Below are positions 62,276 to 64,000 of a stretch of 64,000 nucleotides of DNA, in pieces. Within the stretch, counting starts at the first letter, position 1. Each line of letters opens with the position of its first letter. Source of the DNA: Hyphomicrobiales bacterium. GTDB lineage: Bacteria > Pseudomonadota > Alphaproteobacteria > Rhizobiales > Rhizobiaceae. The stretch covers positions 21,439 to 85,438 of the forward strand of contig UCIA01000023.1 in assembly GCA_900472295.1 (NCBI GenBank). The letters run 5' to 3'. Position numbers and translations under genes: made by a program. The notes under the pieces were generated by a model. The model did no database searches. It worked only from the letters and a program-made list of their open reading frames with translations, and was not told where the DNA came from.

Positions 62276-63487
62276 ATGCTCCAAACCTCCAGGACCAAAC
62301 GCTTGCCCGTCACAGTGCTCTCCGGCTTCCTTGGCGCCGGCAAGACCACGCTTTTGAACCACATATTGTCGAACCGCGACGGCCGCCGCGTCGCCGTCAT
62401 CGTCAACGATATGAGCGAGATCAACATCGATGCCGAACTGGTGCGCGACGGCGCCGACCTGTCGCGCACCGATGAGCGGCTGGTGGAGATGTCGAATGGC
62501 TGCATCTGCTGCACTTTGCGCGACGATTTGTTGAAGGAGGTTCGCACGCTCGCCGAACAGGGCCGCTTCGACTACCTGCTGATCGAATCCACCGGGATTT
62601 CCGAGCCGCTGCCCGTCGCCGCGACCTTCGATTTTCGCGACGAAGATGGGAATAGCCTGTCCGACGTCGCCCGCCTCGATACGATGGTGACGGTGGTCGA
62701 CGCGCTCAATCTGCTCAAGGATTATTCCTCGTCTGATTTCCTGAAGCAGCGCGGACAGTCGCTGGGCGAACAGGACAGTCGGGCGCTGGTCGACCTTCTG
62801 GTCGAGCAGATCGAATTCGCCGACATCGTGGTGCTGAACAAGATCGGCATGGCCAGCCCGCATCAGCTGGATATGGCGCGGCTGATCATGCGGGCGCTCA
62901 ATCCCGATGCCGAGATCGTCGAAGCCGATTTCGGCAAGGTGCCGCTCGACAAGGTGCTTGCCACCGGCCGCTTCGATTTCGACAAGGCACAGCAGAACCC
63001 GCTCTGGTTCAAGGAACTCAACGGTTTTCGCGATCATGTTCCCGAGACCGAGGAATACGGTATCCGTTCCTTCGTCTACCGGGCGCGAAAACCGTTCGAA
63101 CCGGCGAAATTTCAGGCGTTCATCGATCGCCCATGGCCGGGCGTGGTGCGGGCCAAGGGCTTCTTCTGGCTGGCGACACGGCCGCATCATGTCGGCGAAA
63201 TGAGCCATGCCGGCGCCTTGGTCAGGACCGAAAAGCGCGGCCTGTGGTGGGCCGCCGTGCCGCAGGAGCGCTGGCCCGACCATGCCGAATGGCGCGAAAG
63301 CATGGCGCCATATCTCGATCCGGTCTGGGGCGACCGGAGACAGGAGATGGTTTTCATCGGCTGCGAACCGATGGATGAGGCCCAGATTCGCGCCGAACTG
63401 GACGATTGCCTGATCGAGACGGAGGATTTTCGGCCCGAACTGTGGCGCGGATTGCCCGACCCGTTCCCGAATTGGACACAGAGCTAG
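62276..63487 (+). CDS. COG0523 (CobW/ZigA-like) GTP-binding metallochaperone
   Basis: A 403-residue G3E-family GTPase. Walker A GFLGAGKTT is at 17-25, the metal-binding CxCC motif (GCICC) at 76-79, Walker B-like L-L-I-E-S-T-G at about 106-112 and the specificity loop V-L-N-K-I near 183-187. The C-terminal CobW domain ends with C-E-P-M-D and a W-R-G-L-P-D-P-F tail. This architecture, with a Zur-like box upstream, fits the zinc-responsive ZigA/YciC subgroup that supports metalloenzymes during zinc starvation, rather than cobalamin synthesis. It is not adjacent to cob genes. Confidence 0.9.
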   Translation: MLQTSRTKRLPVTVLSGFLGAGKTTLLNHILSNRDGRRVAVIVNDMSEINIDAELVRDGADLSRTDERLVEMSNGCICCTLRDDLLKEVRTLAEQGRFDYLLIESTGISEPLPVAATFDFRDEDGNSLSDVARLDTMVTVVDALNLLKDYSSSDFLKQRGQSLGEQDSRALVDLLVEQIEFADIVVLNKIGMASPHQLDMARLIMRALNPDAEIVEADFGKVPLDKVLATGRFDFDKAQQNPLWFKELNGFRDHVPETEEYGIRSFVYRARKPFEPAKFQAFIDRPWPGVVRAKGFFWLATRPHHVGEMSHAGALVRTEKRGLWWAAVPQERWPDHAEWRESMAPYLDPVWGDRRQEMVFIGCEPMDEAQIRAELDDCLIETEDFRPELWRGLPDPFPNWTQS

Positions 63488-63605
63488 CTGGATTTTGCTC
63501 AGGGAATGGCTATCTGCGCAAAAGGATTTCCTTCTGCGCGGATTGCCGACCTCGCTCGAGAGTGGCAAGACTTTGCGCCAAACCAGATTGCTAGGGATGA
63601 CAGCC

Positions 63606-63944
63606 ATGGAATATCGCGAAATCAGCGAAGACTATTCGGTCTCGGGCCAGATCCAGCCCGAGGACGCCGCCGCCATCAAGGCAGCCGGCTTCAAGAGCGT
63701 GATCTGCAACCGGCCGGATGACGAGCAACCCGGCCAACCGTCAGCCGACAGCGTCAAGGCGGCGGTCGAAGCCGCAGGCCTGGCCTTCCGCTACATCCCG
63801 GTGATCAGCGGCCAGATCACGGCCGAGAATGTCGAGGACCAGGCCGAAGCTCTCGACGCGCTTGAGGGACCCGTGTTTGCCTATTGCCGCTCCGGCGCGC
63901 GGTGTACCAACCTCTACGGGCTGATCCAGCAGTCGAAGGGTTGA
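63606..63944 (+). CDS. TIGR01244-type phosphatase/sulfurtransferase domain protein
   Basis: A 112-residue protein of the dual-specificity-phosphatase-like group found fused to beta-lactamase-like hydrolases (Blh). The N-terminus Y-S-V-S-G-Q-I-Q-P-E-D, then V-I-C-N-R-P-D-D-E-Q and the active-site loop Y-C-R-S-G-A-R are typical, with the Cys of CRSGAR as nucleophile. In relatives this domain is linked to sulfide handling or biofilm-related regulation. Two ATGs are possible (63597 and 63606). It is 118 bases from the GTPase gene. Confidence 0.85.
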   Translation: MEYREISEDYSVSGQIQPEDAAAIKAAGFKSVICNRPDDEQPGQPSADSVKAAVEAAGLAFRYIPVISGQITAENVEDQAEALDALEGPVFAYCRSGARCTNLYGLIQQSKG

Positions 63945-64000
63945 AGGATTTAAGGCGGCTGTGAAGCCAATTCCGCAAGTGGCGATCCTTCGCGCCCCCC
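63945..64000. repeat. Partial dispersed repeat at the window edge
   Basis: GAAGGATTTAAGGCGG and GGCGATCCTTC resemble the centre of the 61483-61678 element (GAAGGATTTTAAGCG and GGCGATCCTTC). The remainder lies outside the window. Confidence 0.5.

Overview
The window looks like chromosomal DNA of a GC-rich alphaproteobacterium of the Rhizobiales, most probably a Mesorhizobium or close relative. The signs are the chvA/chvB-type pair ndvA-ndvB for cyclic beta-1,2-glucan, the hutFC / hutIHGUD arrangement, DUF982 proteins, a ROSE-like heat-shock leader, and several dispersed intergenic palindromes of the rhizobial type. No rRNA, tRNA, CRISPR array, integrase or intact insertion sequence was seen.

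Layout. 1-4491 (minus): two-component signalling, with a LytS-type 5TM hybrid kinase, two stand-alone receiver proteins and the start of a secreted TPR protein. 5077-8171: small membrane and lipoprotein genes of unknown role, including a 210-residue protein made of two copies of one module. 8529-15425: a type I secretion operon with a serralysin-like RTX metalloprotease, a YbaY-like exported protein, an ABC exporter and an HlyD adaptor. A relic of an aldehyde dehydrogenase 3' end lies on its left and the intact gene on its right. 15590-19938: aldehyde dehydrogenase, ACT protein, GNAT, YeiH transporter and free-methionine sulfoxide reductase.

20064-26120 is the most interesting part. A GlxA-type AraC regulator is followed by a DddP-like M24 protein, a cysteine hydrolase, an alpha/beta hydrolase and a Tat-exported family 5 solute-binding protein. 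Two pairs of a 16-bp direct repeat, each pair with a 21-bp period, sit upstream of the DddP-like gene and of the binding-protein gene. This suggests one regulon for uptake and breakdown of an unidentified, possibly betaine-like or amide-type, compound.

26245-33161: a TTC38-like TPR protein, then a heat-shock cassette (sigma-32-like promoter, ROSE-like thermometer, Hsp20, two DUF982 proteins) lying between two decayed pieces of a membrane-protein family. Four intact tandem members of that family follow on the minus strand. 33311-39258 (plus): the coupled DUF4129-DUF4350-MoxR-DUF58-SpoIIM-RDD operon, divergent from those paralogs. 39511-42163: D-lyxose isomerase, D-threonine-aldolase-like enzyme and CcmC. 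42445-53138: ndvA and the giant ndvB. 53428-61475: the complete histidine utilisation locus, with a perfect TATGTATATACATA palindrome between the divergent hutI and hutF transcription units. 61692-63944: RidA, a COG0523 GTPase preceded by a Zur-like box, and a TIGR01244-type phosphatase/sulfurtransferase domain protein.

Starts given here were often moved inward from the longest open frame, using ribosome-binding sites, ATGA/GTGA overlaps or family lengths. All functions are inferred from sequence as read by eye; no database search was run.
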